NCBI RefSeq assembly: GCF_022829515.1
Contig: NZ_JAKSYL010000146.1
Span: 1-64,000 of the forward strand
Source: Methylobacterium sp. J-048
GTDB taxonomy: Bacteria > Pseudomonadota > Alphaproteobacteria > Rhizobiales > Beijerinckiaceae
DNA: 64,000 nt
Direction: 5' to 3'
Part shown: positions 35,977-42,812 of the stretch, piece by piece
Numbering within the stretch: the stretch's first letter is position 1
How the letters are laid out: each line of letters begins with the position of its first letter
Notes under the pieces: generated by a model
The model's database searches: none
Told to the model about the DNA's origin: nothing
Seen by the model: the letters and a program-made list of their open reading frames with translations, nothing else
Made by a program: the position numbers and the translations under genes

Positions 35977-36258
35977 ATGTTCGAGCGCCGCGGAAAGCTT
36001 CGCGCCAAAGCTGTTGTCCCAGGGCGCGCTGCCCTGCCTGGGATCGACAAGGCAGTGCGGTGCATCGCGCTGGACTTCTCGCCCAGCGGGGCATGCCTAT
36101 TGTTTCCCGATGGGACCACTGTGCCACGCATGTTCGAGTTGGCGCTAGGCCATGAGCCAGCTGCTTCCGCCGTTCGTGTTGTATGGCGTCGTGAGGATCG
36201 GGTCGGTGTGGCCTTCATGGCCCCCCGGGTGAACGTGCCTGACGTGGTGCCTGGCTGA
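35977..36258 (+). CDS. small PilZ-domain protein
   Basis: A 93-residue single PilZ domain. An Arg-rich N-terminus (MFERRGKLRAKAVV) stands in for the RxxxR c-di-GMP motif, CIALDFSPSGACLLF contains the second [DN]xSxxG motif, and RVVWRREDRVGVAF is the closing strand. A GTG 24 bases upstream is an alternative start. The RxxxR motif is imperfect, so c-di-GMP binding is plausible but not certain. It converges on the small secreted-protein gene. Confidence 0.65.
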   Translation: MFERRGKLRAKAVVPGRAALPGIDKAVRCIALDFSPSGACLLFPDGTTVPRMFELALGHEPAASAVRVVWRREDRVGVAFMAPRVNVPDVVPG

Positions 36259-36277
36259 GGTCGTAGCCTGTCAGAGC

Positions 36278-36517
36278 CTACCCACCAGCCATGCACTTCT
36301 TAAAGTGCTCTTTGCGCAGTTCTCGGTTGCATTCGGCGTACTGAGCTGCGCCTTTACCACCGGATACCATCTGACGGGCCTCAGTATGACACTTGATCTG
36401 TAGTGGTGTGTCGCCTGGTTGGGGCATATACACGAAACTGCGGGCATTTCCCGCGTATGTCGGCGAAGCGATTATTGAAACTGCGGTAATCGCAGTACCT
36501 ACGAAAAGCTTGCGCAT
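36278..36517 (-). CDS. small secreted cysteine-containing protein
   Basis: A 79-residue protein with a clear Sec signal (RKLFVGTAITAVSIIASPTYA, cut before GNARS). The mature part of about 57 residues has three cysteines (IKCHTEARQ, YAECNREL, FKKCMAGG) and a basic helix. The ATG at 36517 with AGGA nine bases upstream is preferred over an upstream ATG at 36586 that lacks a signal. No family recognised. Confidence 0.6.
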   Translation of the reverse strand: MRKLFVGTAITAVSIIASPTYAGNARSFVYMPQPGDTPLQIKCHTEARQMVSGGKGAAQYAECNRELRKEHFKKCMAGG

Positions 36518-36605
36518 GTCCGATATCCTAGACCAATTGTGTGCTGGATCAGATAATGGCAGGCAGTATTGCGTCGTCAAGGACAACAGGGGATCTTAGA
36601 CGTAG

Positions 36606-36638
36606 AAGGCCCCGCGCGGTTTGCACCGGCGGGGCCTT
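36606..36638. repeat. strong 10-bp perfect inverted repeat (hairpin)
   Basis: AAGGCCCCGC and GCGGGGCCTT flank CGG-TTTGCA-CCG, which can extend the stem. It is terminator-like in strength, but no T-run follows on either strand. It lies upstream of the small secreted-protein gene, facing leftward transcription from the integrase operon. Confidence 0.55.
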
Positions 36639-37325
36639 GAAGCTCGCGTTACCCCGGCATCCCGCCGGCGATCGTGGCCCACCCTCCTGCAGGTGGTGGG
36701 CGTAGGGGCACACTGCAGTTGCGCTCCACACGGTCGATCTGGGCAACATCAGGCCTTGAGGTCCGGTTACTATCAGACGGCGCCGAAGATGCAAGGTTTC
36801 CAGGGTCGAACAACGCTGAGAAGTGCACCGAAGACACGATCAACACGGATCGTGTTTTTTCCGAGCACAGCACGCCGGACGTTGCATCACCCATTCGATG
36901 CCAACGCGGCATCCGCTCGGCTGCAGCTGCAGGATCAGCTGTAGACTTTGCGCAGTCGCGAGGGTCCGGGCGCGGGCGACTGCCCGTCAGGGGCAGGCGC
37001 GTGGAGCGCACGGCCCGTCCGCACGTACACAAGCATCAGGATGTGGCTTCGCACGCGCGGGGTGAGGTTCTAGTTCTGCCAGGCTAAAACCCGGTTCAAC
37101 CCGCGCGCCCTGGCATGGTGTATCCCGCGTCATAGCCGAAAGGGGCGGGCTCGGGGTCGCCTGGGGCGCCCCGATCCGCCTTCGCCAGGACGAGATGCAG
37201 TTGCTCGGTCCTGCTCCGATGAGGCGCGCCGGACGGATCGGACGCGCGTAAAGCGCGCCGCCCAACGGACGCTTATGGCGCGCCATCTTCCTGGAAAGGT
37301 CCTGGTCTATCCTAGATACGGTGCA
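36639..37325. other. gene-poor stretch downstream of the integrase operon
   Basis: About 690 bases without a convincing gene. Frames on both strands give low-complexity or unrecognised peptides. Two GGCGCGCC octamers (37223-37230 and 37277-37284) and one AAGCGCGCC at about 37251 precede the direct repeats at 37326. The sequence is probably the non-coding end of the mobile element and may hold its origin or att-distal region. Confidence 0.4.
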
Positions 37326-37388
37326 CAAGCTTGTGCGCACCCCCTGCGTACCGAGGGTGCGCACCCCCTGCGTGCAAGCTTGTGCGCC
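37326..37388. repeat. iteron-like direct repeats
   Basis: A 17-base unit, GTGCGCACCCCCTGCGT, occurs at 37333-37349 and again at 37357-37373 (24-base period). CAAGCTTGTGCGC occurs at 37326-37338 and 37375-37387 on the outer sides. The core GTGCGCAC is itself palindromic. The block lies about 80 bases past the end of the HTH (replication-like) gene on the minus strand. It resembles iterons or a protein-binding array at an origin. Confidence 0.55.
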
Positions 37389-37466
37389 TTTTTCCGGCGC
37401 GGAAAGGCGTACAAGGTGTTCGCCTTTTTATCGGAGAACGGGCAGGGAAAACGGAGACGTCAGCGC

Positions 37467-37886
37467 CTACCGGGATCTGCCGGGGGCCAGCTTCAGCTTG
37501 TACCGGTTGGCATGGCCGGCCCCCCGTCCTACCGTGACACCAAGGTGGTCGCGTAGCTCAAGTGCCGCCACGGTCTTTTGGATACCGCGCCGACTGGCGC
37601 CAAGGGCTTCTTGCAACTGGCTGTGCGATGGATGGGCGTAGCCCTTTCGACGATCGACGCACTGGCTGATGATGATCGCCAAGCGGTAGCCCAGGGGGGG
37701 CAGGTCGGGGTCTTGAGCGACCTGCTTGAGCCACAGGAATACATCGCGGGCGGCGTTGGTGCCGCTGGACGATGGGCGGCTGGTCAATGCCAACGAACTG
37801 GTGCTGCTCAACGGATCTAAGTCCGCCGGAGCCGCAGCCGAACCCGCGGCGTATGTAGCCGCAGGAATGGTGTTGGGCTCTTTCAC
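37467..37886 (-). CDS. helix-turn-helix protein of the mobile element (replication/control-like)
   Basis: A 139-residue protein with an unstructured Ser/Ala-rich first 45 residues and a winged-helix-type domain. The domain reads LPPLGYRLAIIISQCVDRRK, then AHPSHSQLQEALGASRRGIQ and a wing ending GHANRYKLKL. This matches HTH_36-type domains of plasmid and phage replication or control proteins. It overlaps the preceding gene (ATGA), is last in the integrase operon and is followed by the iteron-like repeats. Replication initiation or repression is inferred from context only. Confidence 0.6.
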   Translation of the reverse strand: MKEPNTIPAATYAAGSAAAPADLDPLSSTSSLALTSRPSSSGTNAARDVFLWLKQVAQDPDLPPLGYRLAIIISQCVDRRKGYAHPSHSQLQEALGASRRGIQKTVAALELRDHLGVTVGRGAGHANRYKLKLAPGRSR

Positions 37887-38308
37887 GCCGCCGACCCTCC
37901 GCCGGTATCACAGGCCGGGCGGCCGTCGTGGATCCAGACCACGGTGGCGACTGCTTTTTCAAGCCGCGCGAGTTCTGCCTCGATCTCAACCGCCACGACG
38001 CCCATCTTGCGCAGCTTGGTGGCGATTGGCCGGAACCGCCTGTCGAGGAGCATCACCCGGCACTGACGGCCATGGCGTTCGCGTAGAACCATGAACGCTC
38101 TGGCGAGCTCTGCAATAAGCCGAGTGTCTCGCGACGGCGGGAACGGCAGCAGCACCGCGCTGCTTGGCGCTCCTGGCGCCGGTGACTCGTTGTAGGCAGG
38201 GACGAGTTCGCCCAGGAGGTTGCGCCGGTCTCGGCGGCGCTTCCTCGATGGCGCGATTTCAATGGCGGGGATGCCACTGAACAATGGAAGGTCGGAGAGG
38301 TCCGTCAT
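37883..38308 (-). CDS. hypothetical protein, DUF6074-like
   Basis: A 141-residue basic protein. The segment SSAVLLPFPPSRDTRLIAEL followed by ARAFMVLRERHGRQCR is like the PFPxxR region of the DUF6074 proteins found on rhizobial and methylobacterial mobile elements. The tail has a coiled-coil-like EIEAELARLEKAV. It overlaps both neighbours by four bases (ATGA). Function unknown. Confidence 0.5.
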   Translation of the reverse strand: MTDLSDLPLFSGIPAIEIAPSRKRRRDRRNLLGELVPAYNESPAPGAPSSAVLLPFPPSRDTRLIAELARAFMVLRERHGRQCRVMLLDRRFRPIATKLRKMGVVAVEIEAELARLEKAVATVVWIHDGRPACDTGGGSAA

Positions 38309-38742
38309 GCAGCGCCTCCAGCAGCCTTTAAGCCGTGTGTATTGCTGAACGCAGATGTCGTGAATTGGATGAAGGCCTCTGGCGGAAGATTGCCGGCTAG
38401 AGCCGACAACGCATCACCACTCGCTTCCGTGTAGGCTATCTCAGTCGCCAATGTTGTCCGGCCAAACTCTATAACTGAAGCAATTAGGACTTGGGCCATC
38501 CAGTGGGGGGCGATGGTGATGATGCCATCGTTGGTTGCGAGTGTTCGAACATCCCGCGACCAATCTGAAGATCGATGCATGCGCCGATAATGCTGCCGAA
38601 GCTCGGGAGGCATGCCGAGCCACGAGTGTAGATCATCCGCCACGTGCCATGGCAGATGGGGCTCTGCGTATGGGGCCCGGAAAAACCGCAGCGGCTTGCC
38701 GTTGAGTGTGCCGGTATAGATGGGGGCGGCGAGGGTGGTCAT
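38305..38742 (-). CDS. hypothetical protein of the integrase operon
   Basis: A 145-residue protein not tied to a described family. The N-terminal YTGTLNGKPLRFFRAPYAEP, then WHVADDLHSWLGMPPELRQH, resembles the first part of phage antirepressor (Bro-N)-like proteins, where a similar FxxAxDL segment occurs. The remaining helices are nondescript. It overlaps both neighbours by ATGA. A DNA-binding or regulatory role is a guess. Confidence 0.5.
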   Translation of the reverse strand: MTTLAAPIYTGTLNGKPLRFFRAPYAEPHLPWHVADDLHSWLGMPPELRQHYRRMHRSSDWSRDVRTLATNDGIITIAPHWMAQVLIASVIEFGRTTLATEIAYTEASGDALSALAGNLPPEAFIQFTTSAFSNTHGLKAAGGAA

Positions 38743-39308
38743 GCTGCCGCCTCCGCGTCGAGGACGACCGGCGCGTAGCTTGCTAATCCCAACGGCCCTT
38801 CGCGCTGCGTGGAGACGTAGACCTTGTTGCCGATCTGAATGCCGAACGAACTATGGCCGAAAGGCATGACGCTCCTGGGAATCGGAAGCGGGCGCCAAGT
38901 CTTGTCCGTGTAGCTTCGGGTCTCAATCCCAAGCCATTGGCCCGCGGGCAACGGCTCGGCCCGGCACCGCCAGTCCTGCGGTCGGCTCTTACCGGCAGCG
39001 GCCGTTTCGAGCCCAGCAACCTGTTGCGGCGTCCAAGCCGGGAAGCGCGTGATGATAGCGCGCCATGGCTCGAAGGCATCGGCGAGCAGGATAAAGCGCA
39101 CGAGGCGAACACGACCGGCGCGGCAAGCCTCAATCGAAGCTGAAGCTGTGCGGTCCCCTACGGGTGAGGTGGTCGCCCAGAGAAAGTCTGGATCGGGATA
39201 GCCTCCGATCCGATTTCGGCCCGCTCTAAGCTTGCCGTCGAGTAGGATGAAGGGCAGCCGTGCGCTGTCGGTGTAGTGATACACGATGTCGGAGGCGCGC
39301 TCGTTCAT
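38739..39308 (-). CDS. hypothetical protein with YHYTD N-terminus (ADP-ribosyltransferase-like?)
   Basis: A 189-residue protein. The N-terminal IVYHYTDSARLPFILLDGKL, then RAGRNRIGGY, is reminiscent of the start of DarT/ART-fold proteins, where a YHxT motif precedes an 'I(L)xxGxL' helix. TRSYTDKTWRPLPIPRSVMP and QIGNKVYVSTQREGP follow. I cannot locate a convincing catalytic Glu set, so the similarity is only suggestive. It starts 10 bases after the AlpA-like gene and overlaps the next gene by ATGA. Confidence 0.5.
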   Translation of the reverse strand: MNERASDIVYHYTDSARLPFILLDGKLRAGRNRIGGYPDPDFLWATTSPVGDRTASASIEACRAGRVRLVRFILLADAFEPWRAIITRFPAWTPQQVAGLETAAAGKSRPQDWRCRAEPLPAGQWLGIETRSYTDKTWRPLPIPRSVMPFGHSSFGIQIGNKVYVSTQREGPLGLASYAPVVLDAEAAA

Positions 39309-39318
39309 GGCCGCTCCC

Positions 39319-39549
39319 TCACGCTGCCGCTTCGGACGTGGATCCGCGCGCCTGGACCTCGATCCAAGCTTCCAGATCGGTGTCCTTGTAGAAGACTTTG
39401 CCGCCGATCTTGTAGTATTTTGGGCCCTTGCCCTTCACCCGCCAGGCTCGAAGCGTCGAAGGCTTCGATCCCAGCTGACTTGCAGCGTCCGTCTCACAAC
39501 GGAAACCGCGCTGTTCCAATGCTGTAGGGTTATTCATCTCTGCCGCCAT
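39319..39549 (-). CDS. AlpA/excisionase-type MerR-like DNA-binding protein
   Basis: A 76-residue protein with the excisionase-type winged helix. DAASQLGSKPSTLRAWRVKG is the helix-turn-helix, KGPKYYKIGGKVFYKDTDLE the wing, and AWIEVQ the closing helix. An internal ATG at 39537 is an alternative start. In integrase operons such proteins act as recombination directionality factors, so this is the probable Xis of the element. Confidence 0.75.
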   Translation of the reverse strand: MAAEMNNPTALEQRGFRCETDAASQLGSKPSTLRAWRVKGKGPKYYKIGGKVFYKDTDLEAWIEVQARGSTSEAAA

Positions 39550-39580
39550 CGGTTTGCTTCACCGCTTACGGCTCGACAAC

Positions 39581-40309
39581 CTAATCAGATTTTGACGGAA
39601 CGCTACACAAACAATTCGCGCTCGGGGCAGCCTTTTCCGGGGCAGGATGGCCAAGGGCATCCAGGTCGGTGCGCAGCTGCGCGGTGGCCCTCTGCTCCGC
39701 TTCCAGGGCTGTTCGAGCCAGAACCATCGCATTGGTGAGAGCCCTGCGATCGCGCAGATGGGTCACACCAGCCTTGTGCGCGCAGTCCGCAAGTTCGACC
39801 ATCAGGTTCATGAATGCCGGGGATGTGCGCCCCTGCCGATCTTTCGTGACCCAACGTTCGGTCCTGGCAAGCTCCAGCATCGATGCGGAAAATGCTGTAA
39901 TCTGCGTATCTACCGGCCGCCCTCGTGTAGGTTTCTCCCGGTCCTGCGCAAATACCCTGTAGTTATCGTGAGTATCTTCGCTGCACTCAAGAGTGAGACG
40001 TGCAAGCTTGGCGCGATTGTCGAGGCCTTGCTGTATCAGTGACCCATGAAATTCATCGTGTCCGGCGTAATATGCGCTTTCGGACGCCGATAGCTCAATC
40101 AAGGCGGCGTGAAAGAATTCCGCGGCTTTGGATGCCTGTTCTAGAGCCTCAATGTGCCGCTGTAGCTCTTTCGGTCGCTGAAAGGCACGAACGATAATGT
40201 CGTTCAACTGATGTCGTACGTAATCCGACGCTACAAAGCCCTCAAGTTTTGAGGCAAGCACAGCTATACTCGCCCACCGTTCATCGTTGAGATGAAACAC
40301 CACCGTCAC
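39581..40309 (-). CDS. hypothetical helical protein coupled to the integrase gene
   Basis: A 242-residue largely alpha-helical protein. LQRHIEALEQASKAAEFFHA and a later coiled-coil-like ARTALEAEQRATAQLRTDLD stand out. TRGRPVDTQITAFSASMLEL resembles the central segment of DUF-type proteins on rhizobial integrative elements. Its ATG overlaps the integrase stop (ATGA), so the two are translated together. No function can be assigned. Confidence 0.55.
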   Translation of the reverse strand: MTVVFHLNDERWASIAVLASKLEGFVASDYVRHQLNDIIVRAFQRPKELQRHIEALEQASKAAEFFHAALIELSASESAYYAGHDEFHGSLIQQGLDNRAKLARLTLECSEDTHDNYRVFAQDREKPTRGRPVDTQITAFSASMLELARTERWVTKDRQGRTSPAFMNLMVELADCAHKAGVTHLRDRRALTNAMVLARTALEAEQRATAQLRTDLDALGHPAPEKAAPSANCLCSVPSKSD

Positions 40310-41565
40310 CCTCCTGTGCGGAGGGTGACAACGTTCGTGGCCTCAAGCTTTTTGCGGGCCTCTTGCAGCGCTGCTGCACGCTTCTTGGAGCTGCCCTCGG
40401 CGGCGCGCTTCACCGCCTCCATTTGGAGTTGGGCGTAACGCATGGCCGTGGCCACAGACCTGTGGCCGCATATCCGCATCTGATCGGGGAGGGGTATGGT
40501 TGGATCCGAGTAAATCTTCGTGCAGAACCAATGCCGGACCAGATGCGTTGTGGCGTTCTCCTTCGCGATCACGCCGGCAGCAGCCATCGTCTTCTCGAAG
40601 GCGCCTTCCAACGTTTCCACGCGCATGGCCTTGAGGTTCTTCGAAGGGCACACCGCTGGCGCGCCCTCGATCCTGGGCGCGGCGTTGAGGAGGTCGCGTG
40701 CCTCCTCGGTCAGCGGCTTCACCAGGGCGCCGGTCTTGGTATCCGGCCACGCAATAAGGCCTTCCTCGAAGTCGATGAACGCCCATTCGAGCGCGGTGAT
40801 TTCGCCCACACGGCACCCTGTGGCGAACAGCAGCTTGATCCCCAGCGCCTGGAACTCCGTGATGGTCTTTGCGGTCGCCAGCGCCTCGACGGCGTTGAGC
40901 AGCTTAGCCACCTCCATGTCGGAGAACAGGCGCTCCCGCCGGCGGGAGCCGAATTTGCGCACCCTGCATGGGTTCGAGCCGGGATCGCGGAGGCCCCACT
41001 GTTCGGCCAGGCTCATGGCTGAGGAGAGCACCCTCACTATCTGGTCGGCGTGGGTTTTGGTGGCACGCCGCTTGTGGTGCAGCTCGGCGACTTGTGCGGG
41101 GGTGAGCGACCGCACTGGCTCGTCACCCAACTCGGGCTTCAGAACGTTTTCGATGATGTGGCGGTACCCGTACGCGGTGCGTGCCTTCAGCCGCGTATCG
41201 ACGTGCTCTGCCACAAAGCGGTCGAGCAGATCGCGGACCTTCGGGGCCTTCCGATCCGCAGTCTGGGCCTCTTTCGCTGCCGCCAGTTCGGCTGCGGGAT
41301 CCGAACCCAGCGTGGCACCGGCCAAGATGCGTTCCGCTTCCTGGCGCGCCTGGTCGGGCGACAGCTTGTTGGCGGCGCCGATCGTCTGCCGGCGGTAGGG
41401 CGCGCTGCGGCCGCGCCCGGCCCGGTACGCCACAATGTACGACTTGGAGCCGGTCGGCCGGACACGGACCCCGAAGCCGGTCAGGTCGCGATCCCAGATG
41501 GTGTACTCGGACGCCCGGGGCTCAAGCCCATCCACCATCCTTTTCGTGATGCGCTGCTCGGCCAT
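40306..41565 (-). CDS. tyrosine-type site-specific integrase (phage/ICE type)
   Basis: A 419-residue integrase. An N-terminal arm-binding domain (ITKRMVDGLEPRASEYTIWD, GFGVRVRPTGSKSYIVAYRA) is followed by a SAM-like core-binding domain (HVDTRLKARTAYGYRHIIEN). The catalytic domain has Arg in GCRVGEITALEW, HLVRHWF with the His-x-x-Arg pair, the late GHRS and the Tyr in ATAMRYAQLQ. The ATG at 41565 is chosen, although the frame stays open to 41730 through a ten-base G run. It begins the seven-gene operon and lies about 220 bases from the tRNA-Lys 3' half. Confidence 0.92.
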   Translation of the reverse strand: MAEQRITKRMVDGLEPRASEYTIWDRDLTGFGVRVRPTGSKSYIVAYRAGRGRSAPYRRQTIGAANKLSPDQARQEAERILAGATLGSDPAAELAAAKEAQTADRKAPKVRDLLDRFVAEHVDTRLKARTAYGYRHIIENVLKPELGDEPVRSLTPAQVAELHHKRRATKTHADQIVRVLSSAMSLAEQWGLRDPGSNPCRVRKFGSRRRERLFSDMEVAKLLNAVEALATAKTITEFQALGIKLLFATGCRVGEITALEWAFIDFEEGLIAWPDTKTGALVKPLTEEARDLLNAAPRIEGAPAVCPSKNLKAMRVETLEGAFEKTMAAAGVIAKENATTHLVRHWFCTKIYSDPTIPLPDQMRICGHRSVATAMRYAQLQMEAVKRAAEGSSKKRAAALQEARKKLEATNVVTLRTGG

Positions 41566-41601
41566 GCCATCCACCGGGCCCGGGCTTTCGTGATGTTCCA
41601 C

Positions 41602-41611
41602 GGGGGGGGGG
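41602..41611. repeat. ten-base G homopolymer just upstream of the integrase start
   Basis: Ten consecutive G on the plus strand (poly-C in the integrase sense), about 37 bases before the integrase ATG and inside a frame that is open upstream of it. Length change could alter promoter spacing or, if translation starts further upstream, the reading frame. Confidence 0.6.
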
Positions 41612-41787
41612 CGGGCGGGGAAGCACCGAACCCTTTCCGGGGTAGCACCGGGGAAGCACGCGGGATCAACAACGAGCGACAAGGATCGCCGCACGTCGCT
41701 AGGGTGTAGCGCTAAGCCCCTACAAAGCAATCGTTTTATCGCGCGCCATGCACAGGCGTCGCCACCGATAATGCGGCTGCTTGCAAG

Positions 41788-41832
41788 CTTTTAATCTGTA
41801 GGTCCTGGGTTCGAGTCCCAGCGCGCTCACCA
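41788..41832 (+). other. 3' half of tRNA-Lys, probable attachment site of the island
   Basis: The 45 bases run from a CTTTTAA anticodon loop (TTT, Lys) through the variable region and T-arm CTGGG-TTCGAGT-CCCAG to the acceptor 3' strand CGCGCTC, the discriminator A and CCA. The 5' side is absent: the preceding bases do not pair with TCTGT, and no GAGCGCG acceptor strand or D-arm lies upstream. Integrases commonly recombine in the anticodon loop to 3' end interval and leave exactly such a copy. The integrase lies just to its left, so this is the right-hand att of an element extending left. Confidence 0.75.
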
Positions 41833-42021
41833 TACATCTCGCTTTGATAAAGACCGGAAGGTTATCGGGCGTAAGTCCGGCTGCTGTTGTGCGTCGAAGC
41901 TCAAGTCGTTATGCGAAAAGCGAGCGGCTTTCATATGCGTTTGGCTTATTATGTGGCCGGCACGGGCGCTAAAAATTATCCAGACTACGCTTCCTGATGG
42001 CACGTAAAGTCTAGGCATCGC

Positions 42022-42303
42022 TTACACACAGAACAGAACTCCGGCTGTCCGCCCTTTCCGCCAGATGAGCTTCACCGCGTAGCGCATATCGGAATTCGCC
42101 AGCACGAGGTCGAACGCCGTCTCCAGCATCACGACCTGCGTGCCGAGAAATTCCAGCATCGCGCCGCCGTCCGAGAGGTTCTGGACCCGGCAGGGGAAGC
42201 GCGATCCGTCCGGGTGCTGCGCGAAGGCCAGAAGGGCCGTCGCGGTGCGGGCGCTGGTCCGGCGCTCGACGAAGGCGATCGGAGGCCTGGCGTTGCGGGG
42301 CAT
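42022..42303 (-). CDS. small PilZ-domain protein
   Basis: A 93-residue single PilZ domain. VERRTSARTATALLA supplies an RxxxR-like N-terminal motif, CRVQNLSDGGAMLEF the NxSxxG motif, and YAVKLIWRKGRTAGVLFCV the closing strands. This layout is common in Methylobacterium, with many single-domain copies per genome. It may bind c-di-GMP. It is the first gene right of the att-like site, followed upstream by an AT-rich promoter region near 42330-42420. Confidence 0.75.
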   Translation of the reverse strand: MPRNARPPIAFVERRTSARTATALLAFAQHPDGSRFPCRVQNLSDGGAMLEFLGTQVVMLETAFDLVLANSDMRYAVKLIWRKGRTAGVLFCV

Positions 42304-42505
42304 GGCCGAATGACCCTGACGATACCGGCCAAGATGGCGCGATGTCAGTAAAATTGCTCCAAAAATACTAATGATCGATTGATCAGAGCTGGATTTGTAG
42401 GAAAATAAAGTATGGGCTGATGGCCCTTAGGCTTCGGGCGGAAGTGCCGCGGCCGAGCGCGAAGCGGCCGGTCGATCGTCCCAGGCCCGCGATGGGCCTC
42501 AGATC

Positions 42506-42628
42506 CTACCGGCGCTCGTCGTCGCGCAGCGGCGGCCCCTTGCCCGCCTTGATGAACTTGCCGACGAACAGCCCGACCGGAATCGAAACCAGGAACCAGT
42601 TTCGCAGGAATCGCAGCGACTTCGACAT
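42506..42628 (-). CDS. 40-residue single-span membrane peptide
   Basis: The ATG at 42628 lies about 9 bases after AAGGA. The peptide has a basic start (MSKSLRFLRN), one hydrophobic segment (WFLVSIPVGLFVGKFI) and a charged tail (PPLRDDERR). The arrangement of ribosome site, basic N-terminus and span looks genuine despite the short length. It is divergent from the secreted protein at 42813. No known function. Confidence 0.5.
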   Translation of the reverse strand: MSKSLRFLRNWFLVSIPVGLFVGKFIKAGKGPPLRDDERR

Positions 42629-42812
42629 GGGGCGCATTCCTTGTCTCGATGGGGCGATGCGTGAGGATCGTGCATCCTGGGACCCAAACGCGCAGTCCCG
42701 TCTGTGGTGCCTCGCGCAGGCCTGTCGATCATGGCTTTTGCGGCTGGGACCAGCCAAGCTTGGCGTAAAGCCCCGGTCGGCGCTGAGCCTTGTCGGACAA
42801 CGGGAGATGATC

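Noticed and set aside
36606-36638. Rho-independent terminator
   Set aside because: The stem is perfect but no T-run follows on either strand, so I list it only as an inverted repeat.
36621-37087. Open frames on both strands in the gene-poor part of the island
   Set aside because: Overlapping frames with low-complexity translations, no ribosome sites and no recognisable motif.
37326-37388. CRISPR array
   Set aside because: Only two 17-base repeats with a 7-base interval, no spacer-like unique segments of proper length and no cas genes in the window.
41757-41832. Complete tRNA-Lys gene
   Set aside because: Only the part from the anticodon loop to CCA is present. The acceptor 5' strand, D-arm and 5' anticodon stem cannot be found in the preceding bases.
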